A program made the translations under genes and the position numbers. From contig JALNQF010000139.1 of NCBI GenBank assembly GCA_028456385.1, positions 54,637 through 118,636 of the forward strand: DNA of 64,000 bases, read 5' to 3'. This document shows, one piece after another, positions 30,962 to 41,819 of the stretch (position 1 is its first letter; every line of letters starts with the position of its first letter). This DNA comes from Ophiosphaerella korrae (lineage: Eukaryota > Ascomycota > Dothideomycetes > Pleosporales > Phaeosphaeriaceae). The notes beneath the pieces are model-generated. The model saw only the letters and a program-made list of their open reading frames with translations. It searched no databases and was not told the DNA's origin.

Positions 30962-32922
30962 TCAAGCGCGACGATCCTGGAGCGGCTCGGTCGACAGCGT
31001 GCTCGAGAGGTGTTCGTAGTTTGGTTCGAGGGCGTCGGAGGTAGGGGATGGAGTGGCACGACGCTCGATGGGATTGGGGTCATGGGGCATGTATCCTACA
31101 GGCTGTTCGGGAAGGTCATCCTTCTGAAGAATTTGAGCAGTCTTTGGCTGTAATGGTGCTTGCTCTGAGTGTTGCATGGTTGCTTGTTCCATAGTCTGGT
31201 CTTCGACAGGCCTCGGGTCGTGGTATTTGAAGTACCTAGTAGCCTTGCCACCATCTAAGCCAGGCGCCGTATACACAGCTACGCCGTCCTCATAGCTTTC
31301 GAACGTCGAGACCAGGCGTTTCCCGCCCCCGCCGGGAAGGTCAACTACAAATGAGGGCATCATGAATCCGGATAATGTGCCTCGTAACTTCTTGTCGAGC
31401 TCGATGATTTCGTGGAGTGGGGTGCGGAGGTCTTCAATGCCTTTTACCATGTCACACTGGTAAACATAATACTGTATTTTCGTTAGTATGCATGGTCATC
31501 TTTTAGATATCCAATCTAACGTGCGGCTCTCTTCATCCATAACCGTACGGTCCTGTGCTAAGCGCAGCGTCTTGCTGGAATCTAGACTCACCGGCTGTAT
31601 GTTAATGTCAGCGAGAGCTTTGATGAGCTCAGATAGTGCTTCGAAGCTGTTGTTGACACCCTTCAATAGAACTGATTGGTTGCGCACAATTACACCTTTT
31701 TCAAACAAATAGTTTGCGGCATTCCTCGTTATCCAGGTAATCTCATTGGCATGGTTGATGTGAGTATGAAGACAGACCTGCTTTCCTAGCTTCCTGCCTT
31801 GATTCGAGAGATCAATTAATGCGTCAGCCCAAGGCTCGTTCGGTCGAATACGACCCGGCGCTACAGAAAGGCCTTTTGAGGCAATCCGGATGCGCTTGAT
31901 ACTCGGTATATCAAGAAGTCTGCTAAGTTCAGCAAATGAGCCTGCTTATGAAACGAAGAAATCACCTTGAACCAATCTCATGGAGTTCTTTAGCATCTAG
32001 ATAGAAAGAGTCACCACCCGACACCACAATATCTTCGAGGTCTGGATGGTCCTTGATGTACTGGAGCACCTCATCCCAGCGCTTGCGGCTTGGCCTTTGT
32101 GGCTTCTTTTTCACTAGGTTGGTATTCCCACCGACCGCATAAGATCGGGTACAGAATCTACAGTACACAGGGCAAATGGAAGTGACTGCTCGTGGTCAGA
32201 AAACGAAACAATCAGCACAGCAGATTGATGATATAGATCAGCAGAAAATAGCAGATGCTTACCCAAGAATAAGGCTCTACCAGGATAACGATGTACCAAT
32301 CCAGGAATGGCTAATGCCGTCAGTTACAAAACACTCTGAATTTGATGGAACATACGGCTGTCTTTCTCTTCATGCAGGGAGTCGAGAGTCAATTCCGGAT
32401 GATCTGGAACTCTAGTGACATCTAGGGGTATGAATTGCTTGCGAATTGGATCATCAAGCGGATTATTCCAGTCTACCCGCGATAAGATATGAGGCGTAAG
32501 TCTGATGGACATAGATGCATGTTTAGTGGCACTTAAAGCATTTTCGATGAAATCCTGCTTGGTTTGGATTTTGCGAAGCCGCTCATCTTTTGATGGACCA
32601 AGAGTTTCGGGCAAAACTTGGGAAAGAAACGTCTCGAGTTTGTTCTGCGTGCAAACGGTATTTGACAGCTAAGGTGTGTCAATAATTGGGCTGCTGGCAA
32701 ATCTCCTCCAGGTGTTATGGAACCCAACGGAATGGTGCTACGTACTTGCCACTTCCACGAATTAAAATTCTCAAGCGTCGCGTCTTTCCATGGCGTGTGC
32801 TTCCAGTAGTGTTGCTCGCTTGTTAGGGTTGACTGTCTTCGTATCTGTCGCGATAAAGTTGGTAGGCTATTGGGCGATAGCCGCAAAGCCCTGTGCGTAG
32901 TTTTGAGCCCCGTAATGTACAT
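30962..32922 (-). CDS. Lysine 2,3-aminomutase-like radical SAM/PLP enzyme
   Basis: Six exons (leftward): 32746-32922, 32356-32668, 32263-32310, 31966-32185, 31592-31919 and 30962-31471. They give 531 aa, with all phases and GT-AG ends consistent (introns 77, 45, 77, 46 and 120 nt). Splicing restores PGLVHRYPGRALFLVTSICP and then the cluster motif CPVYCRFCTR (Cys 184, 188, 191; CxxxCxxC), VVSGGDSF, RIRIASKGLSV, HTHINHANEIT, QPYYVYQCDMVKGIEDLRTP and PGGGGK, whose Lys is the PLP attachment site in the family. The N-terminus up to about residue 35 is basic and could target mitochondria. In bacteria this family makes beta-lysine or modifies EF-P; the fungal substrate is unclear. Confidence 0.9.
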
Positions 32923-34018
32923 GTTTGGCCAGACAATACCGATGTGTTGAATGTAGAATCCCCAAGGCAGGTAAGAAGGTGATGCTCAAACAAAGCAGAT
33001 AGGGAAGAGGGAAGATGGGTCAAGAATACAACGACCTAATGAACAATGCAGAGTTTATAACCTCTTCTTCGTAGTGCAAACCCCCTGAACCTTGCATCGA
33101 CTTGCCCCCGTTCAAAGTCCAATGGTGACCATGAAGCCGGATACCGACTGTCATAACCCTCCCGAAAGAATTTTCTTCGTACTACATAGGCATTGAAGCT
33201 TGGGATGCGGTGAGAAGAGTCGCGATTGGGCTAGCAAATTTCCGGAAAGCCTATTCATTACGCCTTTTTGTAGCAAGTTGAATGGTTAGAAGATGTGTCG
33301 GCGCGCCTGGCCTTAAGGAGGATGGCGGAAGAGGGTAGAGGATGATTTAGTCAGCTCAACGCTAAGAACTGAGGAGGATTGAGTTTTCAACAACACTTAT
33401 GCGGTATAATTGGGTCAGAAGGTCGATGGAGATGGGCGAGTAAGCCAATCAGATTGCATAGTATAATAGTAGTGACCACATCGGCTGCGGACGACGCATG
33501 AAGATCCCCGTGCCTCTAGGCAACGCGCTGCTGCAGCGTTCAGAGTCAGGTTTTGTAAGAGGACAGAACCAATGGAGGCGAGTAGATTAGCTATCAGATC
33601 GCTTAGGTCCCTGTTACATTGCATCTTACGTGCCAGCCAAAGCCACATGCCGATGAGAGGTTCATAATGCAGCATGACGCGTCTAAGGTTCAATAGGCGA
33701 GCGGGAACATTACCCGTGGAGACTTGGCCAAAGCAGCGTTGACGCAACTTACTCCCAGCGCCATGGTATCGGTGTGGGTACAGATAGCATCTTGTGTTGG
33801 GGTGCGAATTGTCGTGCACTATGCCAGGTCTGGGGAGGTGACGAAACGAAGTCGCATGCATCTCGGAACAAGATGTTGGTGACACAACAAAAAAAAGAGA
33901 ATAATCATCTACGCCGGACTTGGTGCATGACAGCAAGCTATAAAGAGGCATTGATCGGTGAAGGGCTAGGCCGCCAAAAGGGGAATGGGACGGGCCGCAG
34001 GATGAACCTGGCTACTGG
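32923..34018. other. Intergenic, no supported gene
   Basis: Contains the aminomutase promoter and the left flank of the Tc1 element. A 178-aa minus ORF at 33415-33951 lacks any motif and is treated as chance. Confidence 0.45.
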
Positions 34019-34020
34019 TA

Positions 34021-34093
34021 CAAGGGGGATGCAAAAAAGGGTGAGTAGTGCGGCTTTGTGCGCTCGAGCCATGGAATTCTATCGAATCTTACG
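34021..34093. repeat. Left terminal inverted repeat of the Tc1 element
   Basis: Matches the reverse complement of about 35235-35307 with scattered mismatches and small gaps. Confidence 0.8.
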
Positions 34094-34125
34094 TACACTG
34101 TAATTTACATACAATTTGGATCAAC

Positions 34126-35177
34126 TCAGTATCGTATGTGCCCACCTCCAGCTAGGCGTACTGCCTCACAACGTTCTCTCATATTCAAGCAGTATTTTTG
34201 AATATCTTTGAGTTCAATCTTTGCCCATTCTTCCTGGATTGCAGTTATCAGCTGCTCCTTTGTTTTTGGCCATCTCTTGCGAACCCTTGACTTGAGTAGC
34301 CTCCAAACATTCTCAATTGGATTAAGATCAGGCGATCTTGCAGGCCACCACAGCAGCCGAATAGCGAGCTAATGGAAGAGACTCCTTGTAGCCAAAGCCT
34401 GGTGAGAAGAAGCGCCATCTTGCATAAGAATAGCGTTGCTTATCCCAACTCTGAAGATCTCATGCTCTTGCTTGAAAGCTTAGATCAAAGGTATAACTCT
34501 TTAGCAGTAAGAGGATGAGTTGATATTCCCCCACATCTCACGGTCCCAAATTAGTAGCAGACCCTTTAATCCGTCTCCTCCAATACAAGCCCAAACCATT
34601 ACACAGCAGTAATCCTTGAACTTAGGGACGATACAGTCTGGATAGTATTTCTCCTCTACCCTCCTTGTTACCCAGACCTTCCCTCTCCCACATTTGAACG
34701 ATGCCTCATCAGACCAGATTATCCTTCTCCACATCTCCCAAGGCTAAGCTAGGCAGGTCTCCGCCCATAGAAGGCGATCTTGTAATGTTTCTCTTCAAGA
34801 AGAGGCTTCTCTGTTGCTAGTCAGCAATAGTAGCGTTCTTGTTTAAAGGCTTTCTAAATTGTTCGTTCGTCGCAATTTAAGCAGAGCTCATTAGCAATTT
34901 GCTAGAGAGGTTTCTGCCGCTGCTCTTGGTTGGCAATAGCATGTTCGACGAGTCGTTTACGTAGAGGAGTATTAATTATTAGAGGCCTACCAAGTCGTTT
35001 AGAAGGTCTTGGAGGAGTAACTTGCTGTTGAGTACAACGACGAGTTGTCTTATAAGGGATACCTAGGTATGAAGAGATCTTTGAACAATTCCAATTATTG
35101 TCCCAACGGAGGGAGTGGATACGAGAGCGTTCTTGGTAGGTAAGGCGGCGGTTTGGTGTTTTAACGTAAGGAGCCAT
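34126..35177 (-). pseudogene. Tc1/mariner transposase with in-frame stops
   Basis: Read leftward from MAPYVKTPNRRLTYQERSRI (35177): a helix-turn-helix N-terminal region, then IIWSDEASFKCG (first Asp), ILMQDGASSHQA (second Asp) and SPDLNPIENVWRLLK (Glu), a DD34E triad, ending at a stop at 34126-34128. Several TAG/TAA codons stand where Gln is expected (for example before QIANEL and in the middle third), as produced by C-to-T change. This fits repeat-induced point mutation, though ordinary decay is possible. Confidence 0.85.
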
Positions 35178-35234
35178 ATTGAGCTGAATTAGTTATCCTT
35201 GGTTCTTGAATTATATACAGATTTCTATTGGAGT

Positions 35235-35307
35235 AAGGAATCTTCGACAACTTTCCATGGCCCGAGCGCACCGAACGCACTACTCACCCTTTCTTGGGCC
35301 CCCCTTG
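35235..35307. repeat. Right terminal inverted repeat of the Tc1 element
   Basis: Partner of 34021-34093 in inverted orientation, ending CCCCCTTG next to the TA target. Confidence 0.8.
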
Positions 35308-35309
35308 TA

Positions 35310-36050
35310 TTGTAGGGGCGTCCATTTGAAGGGCCTGGAGGAAAAGGTGGTGGTGTGGCTGGCGGCGAGGTGGTGACTCTACTGTCGTGGAGCCTTCCTA
35401 CTCGTACGGAGGAGCCTTTCAAAAGTTCTTACCCACGCTAAAAAAAAAAAGCCACAATCTTGGCACCCGATATGAAAGTCTTCTACCTCTCAATTTGCTA
35501 AATTTTCAATAGCTATCTAGCCATTTCTCATCTCTATATGGCGCCTAATTACAATATTAATACTCGAGACATAGTTGTTGCCTTTGAATCACGACTTGAG
35601 GGCAAGATCGCACTATGTGGTCACAATCACTGGACTACCTAACCTAGAAATGTGGCTTTTTAGTGCCTTGGCGTGGGCAAAGACTTTTGAAAGGCACCTC
35701 CGCACAACGCGCCTATTTAAGTCCCACGAATGCGACTTCTGCCTGCGCCCCCGCCCATCGCTTCCGGATCGGGATGCCAAGAACACAACAATCTCACGGT
35801 CCGCGGAACCCTAAATTCGACGTCTGCTCAGAAAATCCAGCTGAACACAGTGAACACAGCGAAGGCAAGCCGTGCTTTGATTTGGACACATGCACACACA
35901 GGCACTCACCAGGTGACTATCGGCTGTAGACAAGCGCGTACACGTGACCCCACCGTTACAACCCCAACGGCGACCTCAACCACGGCGACCACAACCACAG
36001 CTATTATAGCTCCGGCTCCAGCTGCAACCACCACCACGTCTACACCCACC
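35310..36050. promoter_or_regulatory. Upstream region of GET2
   Basis: No supported gene. The frame of GET2 is open to 35730, but that stretch is Thr/Ala-rich low complexity (ACA/ACC repeats near 35955-36045) and lies before a well-placed ATG with CACCATGG context. Confidence 0.5.
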
Positions 36051-37175
36051 ATGGCCGACTCATCCGCCCCCTCGACCGAGCCTCTGCCTGGCGAGTCGCC
36101 TGTCCAGACCAAGTCACGCCTGCGGCGGGAACGGCTTGCAGCGAAGAGCGGAGCTTCACGTCTCCAACAAATCACAGCATTGCAGGGAGGCCCACCTAAA
36201 GACCTCAGCGAGTTCCAAAAAGATGTCCCTGGTACGCCGCCATCCCGTATGACCAGAATTATGCTTTTCTCTTTCCTTCTTTTATCGTCTCTTGTCGTCA
36301 TGGCACTGTCATCGTTACTTCGCTTCCCCTTCTTCTCTTCCTTTCCCCTCTTGTTCCCGTCCCCTTCTCTTCACCACCCCTCTTTAATTGGACTGCACGG
36401 CTAATTGCATGGAATTGCAGTCAAACCAGTGCCTGCGCCATCCCAGCTAACGCCCGTCGCCTCTGGTACTGCAACTCCAGATCCGGACGAAATCGATATC
36501 TCGCAACATCACTATCAATCGGCATCCCAGCCCCGTCTCCCATCCCCCTTCGCCTTCGATGGCAATCCATCCACATTTCTCCCACCCGGGCAAGCCCCAG
36601 ATGCCTCGCAAGACCCCATGATGGCCATGTTGCAGCAGATGATGGGTGGTGGTATGCCTGGTGGGTCTGATTCACAGAGTGGTGGGTCTCCCAACATGCC
36701 TCCTGGCCTTGCAAATCTCTTCCCAGCAATGCAAGGCAGCCCGACTGTTGAACCATCACCAGAAGAGTCGTCTGCATGGATTTGGCGCCTTGTGCACTCT
36801 CTGTTTTCGTTTGCACTCGCCATCTACATTGTCCTACACAGTCCCTTCACTGGGTCCAAAATATCACGCGATGTCCTTCACGACGATGACTGGGCCCTTC
36901 GGTCTGCCTCTGTCCACGACTTCGCTCGCTTCTTCTATCTCTTCGCCACCTTCGAAGTTGTTATGCAATCGTCAAGGTATTTCCTTGAGAAAGGCCAGTT
37001 GCAAGGCAGCGGTATCCTCAGCACGGCTGCCAGCATACTCCCTCCACCGTACGGAGGCTATGTTAGAGCCATTGGCCGGTACAGCGTCATATGGACCACT
37101 GTCGTAAGTGATGCCATGGTCGTTGTTTTTGTGCTGGGCGCTACCAGCTGGTGGAATGGTGCTGCTGTTGCATGA
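36051..37175 (+). CDS. get2: GET complex subunit Get2 (tail-anchored protein insertion)
   Basis: Exons 36051-36231 and 36421-37175 give 311 aa; the 189-nt intron has GT-AG ends and splicing gives KDVPVKPVPAPSQL. The N-terminal cytosolic basic segment SRLRRERLAAKSGASRLQQI is the Get3-binding motif of Get2. A Pro/Gln/Met-rich linker follows (about 60-180), then three hydrophobic segments near the C-terminus (WIWRLVHSLFSFALAIYIVL, the FYLFATFEVVM region and VVSDAMVVVFVLGA), matching the ER membrane topology of the family. With Get1 it would receive tail-anchored proteins from Get3. Confidence 0.85.
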
Positions 37176-37970
37176 GCAATCTGCGCACGTCCGCATAGGT
37201 AGCCTAATGGTATGACGACGCAACACCTACTTGCCCTTCTTTCGTACGCTCGCGAATGCACGCCGTGAAGTTGTCTACAACTACCTGTCGCACCCCTGGT
37301 CACACCCGCATGTCGCGCGACGGACCACCGACCCAGAAAATACAGTCAACCAAAGAACGGACCATGCATTTGCAGCTTGCCTATATATATATGCACATGA
37401 AACATGTCACAACGGGAACCACCAATGCACCCAGGCCTTGCGAAGCAACATCCTGTCGGCACATCACCATGGAGTCACACAAGTCGCGCCGCCGAGCGTT
37501 GTATCAAGCATCTCCTCGACCAAACAGGCAACATCCTTAGATGACACGGCTAATGACCCTTGCACATTTGGGCTTCCTGTGCAGGCCATGCACGCAAGTG
37601 GAGCGTGTTGGGCAGGATTTATGCGGCCTGCGCGTGCACAATGTATGTTGACACATCTAGCGAGTATTGACTTGTATGCGGTAGGAGATTGTTTAGGGCA
37701 GCGTGTGGGACTGTTATGCGGTCGGCCTGAAAGAATGGCTTGGGACGCTTCGGTCACTTGGAAGATAATTGCGTACTCTGGAGGATCGCGTTGAGACTTG
37801 TTAAGTGGGTAGTGCTCTTGTACAGTACCCGTAGTAGTGCGGCCCAGTAGCCTTCGTAGCGCAATTGGTTCAGCACGAGTATGAAGAAACATCGTGCGAA
37901 GACGCTGGTATTCGTACAGGTAAATGTACATTGCGAGTAGTGCCTACTCTCCTAACACCCTCCTCCCCCC
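37176..37970. other. Intergenic, no supported gene
   Basis: Converging 3' regions of GET2 and the MRP49-like gene. A stretch at 37849-37890 resembles the 5' half of a tRNA (GCGCAATTGGTTCAGC) but does not fold into a full cloverleaf. Confidence 0.45.
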
Positions 37971-38807
37971 TCAATGCACAGCTGCCACTTCCCCCCTGGC
38001 CATCTTCAACATCTCTGCCTCTCTCCTCTCCCTCACCAACTTCTCCCTCACCTCCACCCTATCCTTCTCACTCCTTGCCCTAAACTCCTCCAGCTCGCGC
38101 ATCTCCACCTCCTCCTGCGCCGTGGGCTCCACCCGCGTCGCCCCTACCGCCCTCTCTAACGCCGCCAATATCTGCCCCTCCTCCTGGTCCCGCATATCCA
38201 GCGTATGTGCCGGCGCCTCACCACCCATGTAGACATGCAGTCGCGATGGCCCCGCAGCGTCGTTATGCCGCTGGATCTGCATCGGCACTGCGGGATTGCG
38301 GAACTTGATGCGTGGCAACATTTCGCGCCAGAATTTCCTGTGCAAGCGTAAGCCTTCATCACGGCCCCCCCCCCCCTCCCCACCCACCCTGGTCGTTTTC
38401 CGTCTTCCCCGTCTTCCCCGTCTTCCCGGCCCCCTCCCTTCCTTTTTTTTTTGTGCTTTGCTTTTTTTTTTTTTTGCTGGGGAAAAGATTACGTACCGTG
38501 CGCCGCGGTGGCCGCCGTATAGCTTCGTATTGAATTCTAGGCGCAGTTTTGTGACATCTTTGGGGAGGATGAGCGCGCCGGGACCGCAGCGTATCCAGAG
38601 GAGCTGAGGGGGTTGGGGTTAGTGGGTTAGAGGGTGGATGAGTGGTGGTGAGGGCGTGCAGCGGGCTCGGGGGTGTCTGCGGAGGAGGTGGGCGTACCTT
38701 CTGCGGAGGGTGTTAACTGGTGGGAGGGACTAGATAGCAGGCGAATAGCCGAGTGGGCGGAAACTTGCCTGTTGAAGCTTGCGCATGCGACTTATTATGT
38801 TCACCAT
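37971..38807 (-). CDS. Mitochondrial ribosomal protein, MRP49/mL61-like (L51/S25/CI-B8 domain)
   Basis: Leftward exons: 38769-38807 (MVNIISRMRKLQQ), possibly a 3-nt exon 38698-38700 (Lys), 38497-38603 (LLWIRCGPGALILPKDVTKL...GGHRGA) and 37971-38337 (KFWREMLPRIKFRNPAVPM...). The product is 170 or 171 aa, in phase either way. Conserved GPGA, the thioredoxin-like L51/S25/CI-B8 core and KFWREMLPRIKFRNP identify a small mitoribosomal protein of the MRP49 type. The C-terminus is a charged coiled helix (EEVEMRELEEFRARSEKD). The first intron uses a GC donor in a perfect AG|GCAAGT context. Confidence 0.82.
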
Positions 38808-39172
38808 GGCTGCGGTGATGTGAAGTTGTTGGAGCTGCGGAGTTCGCAAGATTTCGAGATTCAGTCGCTAGCGCGGGTGCGGCTTGGCATATTTCATCGT
38901 GAGACTTAGGCAGGTCAGGCTAGGAGAAAGTTGAATTCTATTCGCATCGTCCTGAACGTTCCAGCCTAAGAAATACTAATCGTAGTGTAGATATTTTGGG
39001 CCCGACTCCTTACGCATTGCCATGGTAGAAACCAGCCGTGAGCCACGCCACCAATCTTCCAATTATAACCCAGTATGAATACCCTCCCTACACACACTGC
39101 ACACAACACAAACTTGGCCGATCCTCGAGCACAGTAGGCCTAGGCCTTGATTGAAGGCTCAGTAGAACCAAT
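38808..39172. other. Short intergenic region
   Basis: Promoter of the MRP49-like gene and 3' flank of the next minus-strand gene; nothing else seen. Confidence 0.5.
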
Positions 39173-40078
39173 TTACCGTGCTGGTTGCGCTGCACCCTGG
39201 GCTGTAGGACCTGGGTTCATGCGCTTGCCCCTATGAATTGGTTAGCACTCAGTCCATATCGGATTGGACGCATACTTACATGATCGATCGGCTGAAGAAA
39301 GAGATGAGAATCATGGGCAGCCACGACGGCATCTTGGAGAAGCCCCAGGTGACGTATGCGTAGGGAAGAGCCAGGTTGTACTTCTGAAGCTCGCCAGTGA
39401 AGGGGTGGAAGAGCCCCTCGTACGGCTCGACCTTCTCGATCTCATTGTCGACGATGAGGTTCTTGAATGTCTCGGCGGTGGTGGAAGTGCGGTTCAGGGG
39501 CTGGTAGCGGACGGTTGGGGCGGGCGCCGACTGGTCAGCCAGAGGCTTGGGGATCTGGAAGTAGTAGAGGGCGGGAGCGCCAACAGACCAGGCGTTGCAA
39601 AGGAGGTTCTCTACTTCGCAGTCCAGGTAGGCAAACTTGGGCGCGTTGGACTTGGCCGCAAGTATGGGGAGCGACGCCTGCAGCACAGTTAGCAGGGAAC
39701 GGCAGAGGTTGATGACTTGAAGCCATGACATACATTCCAGGCCTTGGTCACGTTGCCGCACAAACCGAAACATGACGAGTTACCGCCTGTGATGAAAATG
39801 AGCCAGTCCTGAGTGGTGGGCGGGCTGGCTGTGGGATCAACCGTCAACACCTGTTTCCAGTTGTCCATGGTCAGCGGGTGCTGGATGGCCTGTGCCGCCT
39901 TTGCAGCCGCCTTCTGTGTGGCACCATTGATGGGCGCCGACGGGACAGCCGGAATCGCAGACGACACGGCAGCCGTAGCCTTGCTGAAAAACCCCTTGAC
40001 TTTGTCAAGCAGGGGAATCTGCTCCTCAGCCAGCGCCACGGCGGGCAGTGCGAGAAGGATGGCGGGTGAGAAGCGCAT
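39173..40078 (-). CDS. Secretory-pathway membrane protein, thioredoxin-like fold suspected
   Basis: Leftward exons 39734-40078, 39280-39677 and 39173-39230 give 266 aa; the introns (56 and 49 nt) have GT-AG ends. The last small exon adds GKRMNPGPTAQGAAQPAR. The N-terminus MRFSPAILLALPAVALAEE is a clear signal peptide. The middle (FITGGNSSCFGLCGNVTKAWN, then PKFAYLDCEVENLLCNAW) resembles a divergent thioredoxin-like domain without a normal CxxC. A hydrophobic segment (MPSWLPMILISFFS) lies near the C-terminus. This architecture is common to an uncharacterised fungal family of ER proteins; I give no function. Confidence 0.82.
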
Positions 40079-40715
40079 AGTGGGGGTGGGGTGGCGATGT
40101 GTTGTGAAGGAGACGAAGCAACTCGCAATTCGTTCTCGCAGCTTACACTCAGGGTCTGGACTAGACGCGGGCGGCGTGTGGGGATCGAACGATGGAGTGC
40201 AATAGGCACCGAGCTGCCAAGCCAGTGCACGTGCGATCGAATGGAACCTAGCTTAGACTGCCAGTTCGTCCATCCCTCACCCACACTCAATACACACGTA
40301 ATAATATAAATAACCATACATATAGACGCGAGATGACAGAGAGGTAGATCCTCACAATGCTGCAGCTCTATGATCTCGTATTAATTCCAGTGGATTTCCA
40401 GGTTGATACTCAGTGCCTAGATAGGCTTCGCTGAATCTACTTGATCAGTCCTATGCTCAATATTTGTTGTATGAATTTGAATTTTCTATTATATTCTTAT
40501 ATATGTATATGCAAAGAGGATGAGTTAAAGAGCTCTAATACGGTAGAGTTGCAGCAATCCAACACATAATGCCGTACACTTCAAAATGTCCAACCACAAA
40601 CAACATTCTCTCAATCAAATAGTACGCTCTCCCGTTTCTCACACACAAGCGCTTCTGACCCTCCGCCACCACCTACCTACAGTAAGATATATGGTACTCG
40701 CCATTCTCAGTTCTT
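40079..40715. other. Intergenic, no supported gene
   Basis: AT-rich around 40440-40540. It contains the promoter of the preceding secretory protein gene and the 3' flank of the next. Confidence 0.45.
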
Positions 40716-41348
40716 CTAGGCTAGGCCTTCTCTAGGTTGAACACCCTCGCTATGCGCCATCGTTTCAAAATCCATAGACGATGCATCATCGCCTTCTGCT
40801 GCCTCGTATGCTTGTTCTTCCTGCAGCGGTGTGGGCATCCGATGAAGTAAACATTCTTGAGATTCCCCTAGGGCTCCCTTGGCTAATGAGCCACTTTCTC
40901 TATACCAGCGATATGAATGTGTAGCCGCTTCCGAAGACGTACACGTATCGTCTGTGTTCACTCTTTTCGGGCCCTTACCTTTGCGATTCTCTCTATCTTC
41001 CAGGCGCCGTTGAGCGCTTTCACGACCAGCGTTTATGTGCTGCCTAAAGTAATGGCCATATGTCAAATCAAGGTGCTCGTAGTCTTGATGGCCATGGTAT
41101 TTTGCCTTTAATTTCTCTATCACACCCATTTTCAGGAAACCAGCTTCATCTGCGGCTTTCATATGTTGGCTCATACCCTTGAAATATGATGTATAACTAT
41201 CACCAGGCTTGTGTACTGGCACTTTGCAAAGGGGGGTTACGCCGTCGGGTCCAAGGGTCCAGGCATTCGGTGATTCCTCTTCTTCTTCTCCCGGATGAAG
41301 ACCATGGCGTCCTTCTCCCGAATCGTTGTCATACTGGTTATCACTCAT
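40716..41348 (-). CDS. Unknown acidic/charged protein, tandem paralogue A
   Basis: Intronless, 210 aa, start MSDNQYDNDS. It shares with the gene at 41820-42785 a core of LGPDGVTP...P..KPG.S...Y...(M/I)..(H)...K...E.G....G..EK.KAKY, so the two are paralogues. It is rich in Glu, Asp and Gly, with no signal peptide or membrane segment. Upstream non-coding DNA is also similar between the two, so the whole segment was duplicated. No known family was recognised. Confidence 0.6.
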   Translation of the reverse strand: MSDNQYDNDSGEGRHGLHPGEEEEESPNAWTLGPDGVTPLCKVPVHKPGDSYTSYFKGMSQHMKAADEAGFLKMGVIEKLKAKYHGHQDYEHLDLTYGHYFRQHINAGRESAQRRLEDRENRKGKGPKRVNTDDTCTSSEAATHSYRWYRESGSLAKGALGESQECLLHRMPTPLQEEQAYEAAEGDDASSMDFETMAHSEGVQPREGLA

Positions 41349-41819
41349 CCTTTTTGCTCTGGCCTTCCTCCTTGTACTTTCACAGTCAGTAAATCGTCAC
41401 GTTTTCGACTTCAGCTTCTAGTAAAAGGCACACAATAAATACTTGGACAATACCTAGGTACGTCTTAGGTGCTATCTGGATCTTCTTTGCGGTACTGTTT
41501 TCTTTGCAGCAGTTTTTAGTGGCTAGATCTAGTATCGATAGCATCTTTGGGGTGGAGCTTTATATATGTGAATATGATCGACACAGCGAATGAGTCAAGT
41601 GAGTGTGCAATCATAGAAGATAGGTGGACGGATGGGCAATTTGTGTACGGCAATAGAAGATAAGAGACTCCTGCATAGATGATTGGTATGAAGAATAAAC
41701 ACTTTATGTACGGAATAGAAGTTTAAGGACTCCTGCATTGCATGGTAGACTTGTACTTCTAAATCACAAATAATGTCGCCTAATTTCTACACTACTATCT
41801 AGCTACAAATAACACCCGC
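41349..41819. other. Duplicated spacer upstream of paralogue A
   Basis: About 41350-41650 resembles 42790-43135: for example GAATGAGTCAA and GACGGATGGGCAA occur in both in the same order, as does GAAAACGT.A.GATTTAC nearer the start codons. This supports tandem duplication. Confidence 0.6.

Larger units (their letters stand above)
34021..35307 (-). mobile_element. Tc1/mariner element with terminal inverted repeats and TA target duplication
   Basis: Both ends start CAAGGGGG and carry related inverted repeats of about 70 bp (GGTGAGTAGTGCG and GCGCTCG.GCCATGGAA blocks on each side). TA dinucleotides flank the element at 34019-34020 and 35308-35309, as expected for Tc1/mariner insertion. Length is 1287 bp, a full-length size for the superfamily. 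It carries one leftward transposase with stops, so it is non-autonomous now. Confidence 0.88.

Noticed and set aside
33415..33951. 178-codon minus-strand ORF
   Set aside because: No recognisable motif, no signal peptide or clear domain, in an intergenic region next to a transposon.
37849..37925. tRNA-like 5' half (GCCTTCGTAGCGCAATTGGTTCAGC)
   Set aside because: No matching acceptor 3' strand or T arm follows; only a simple hairpin can be drawn.
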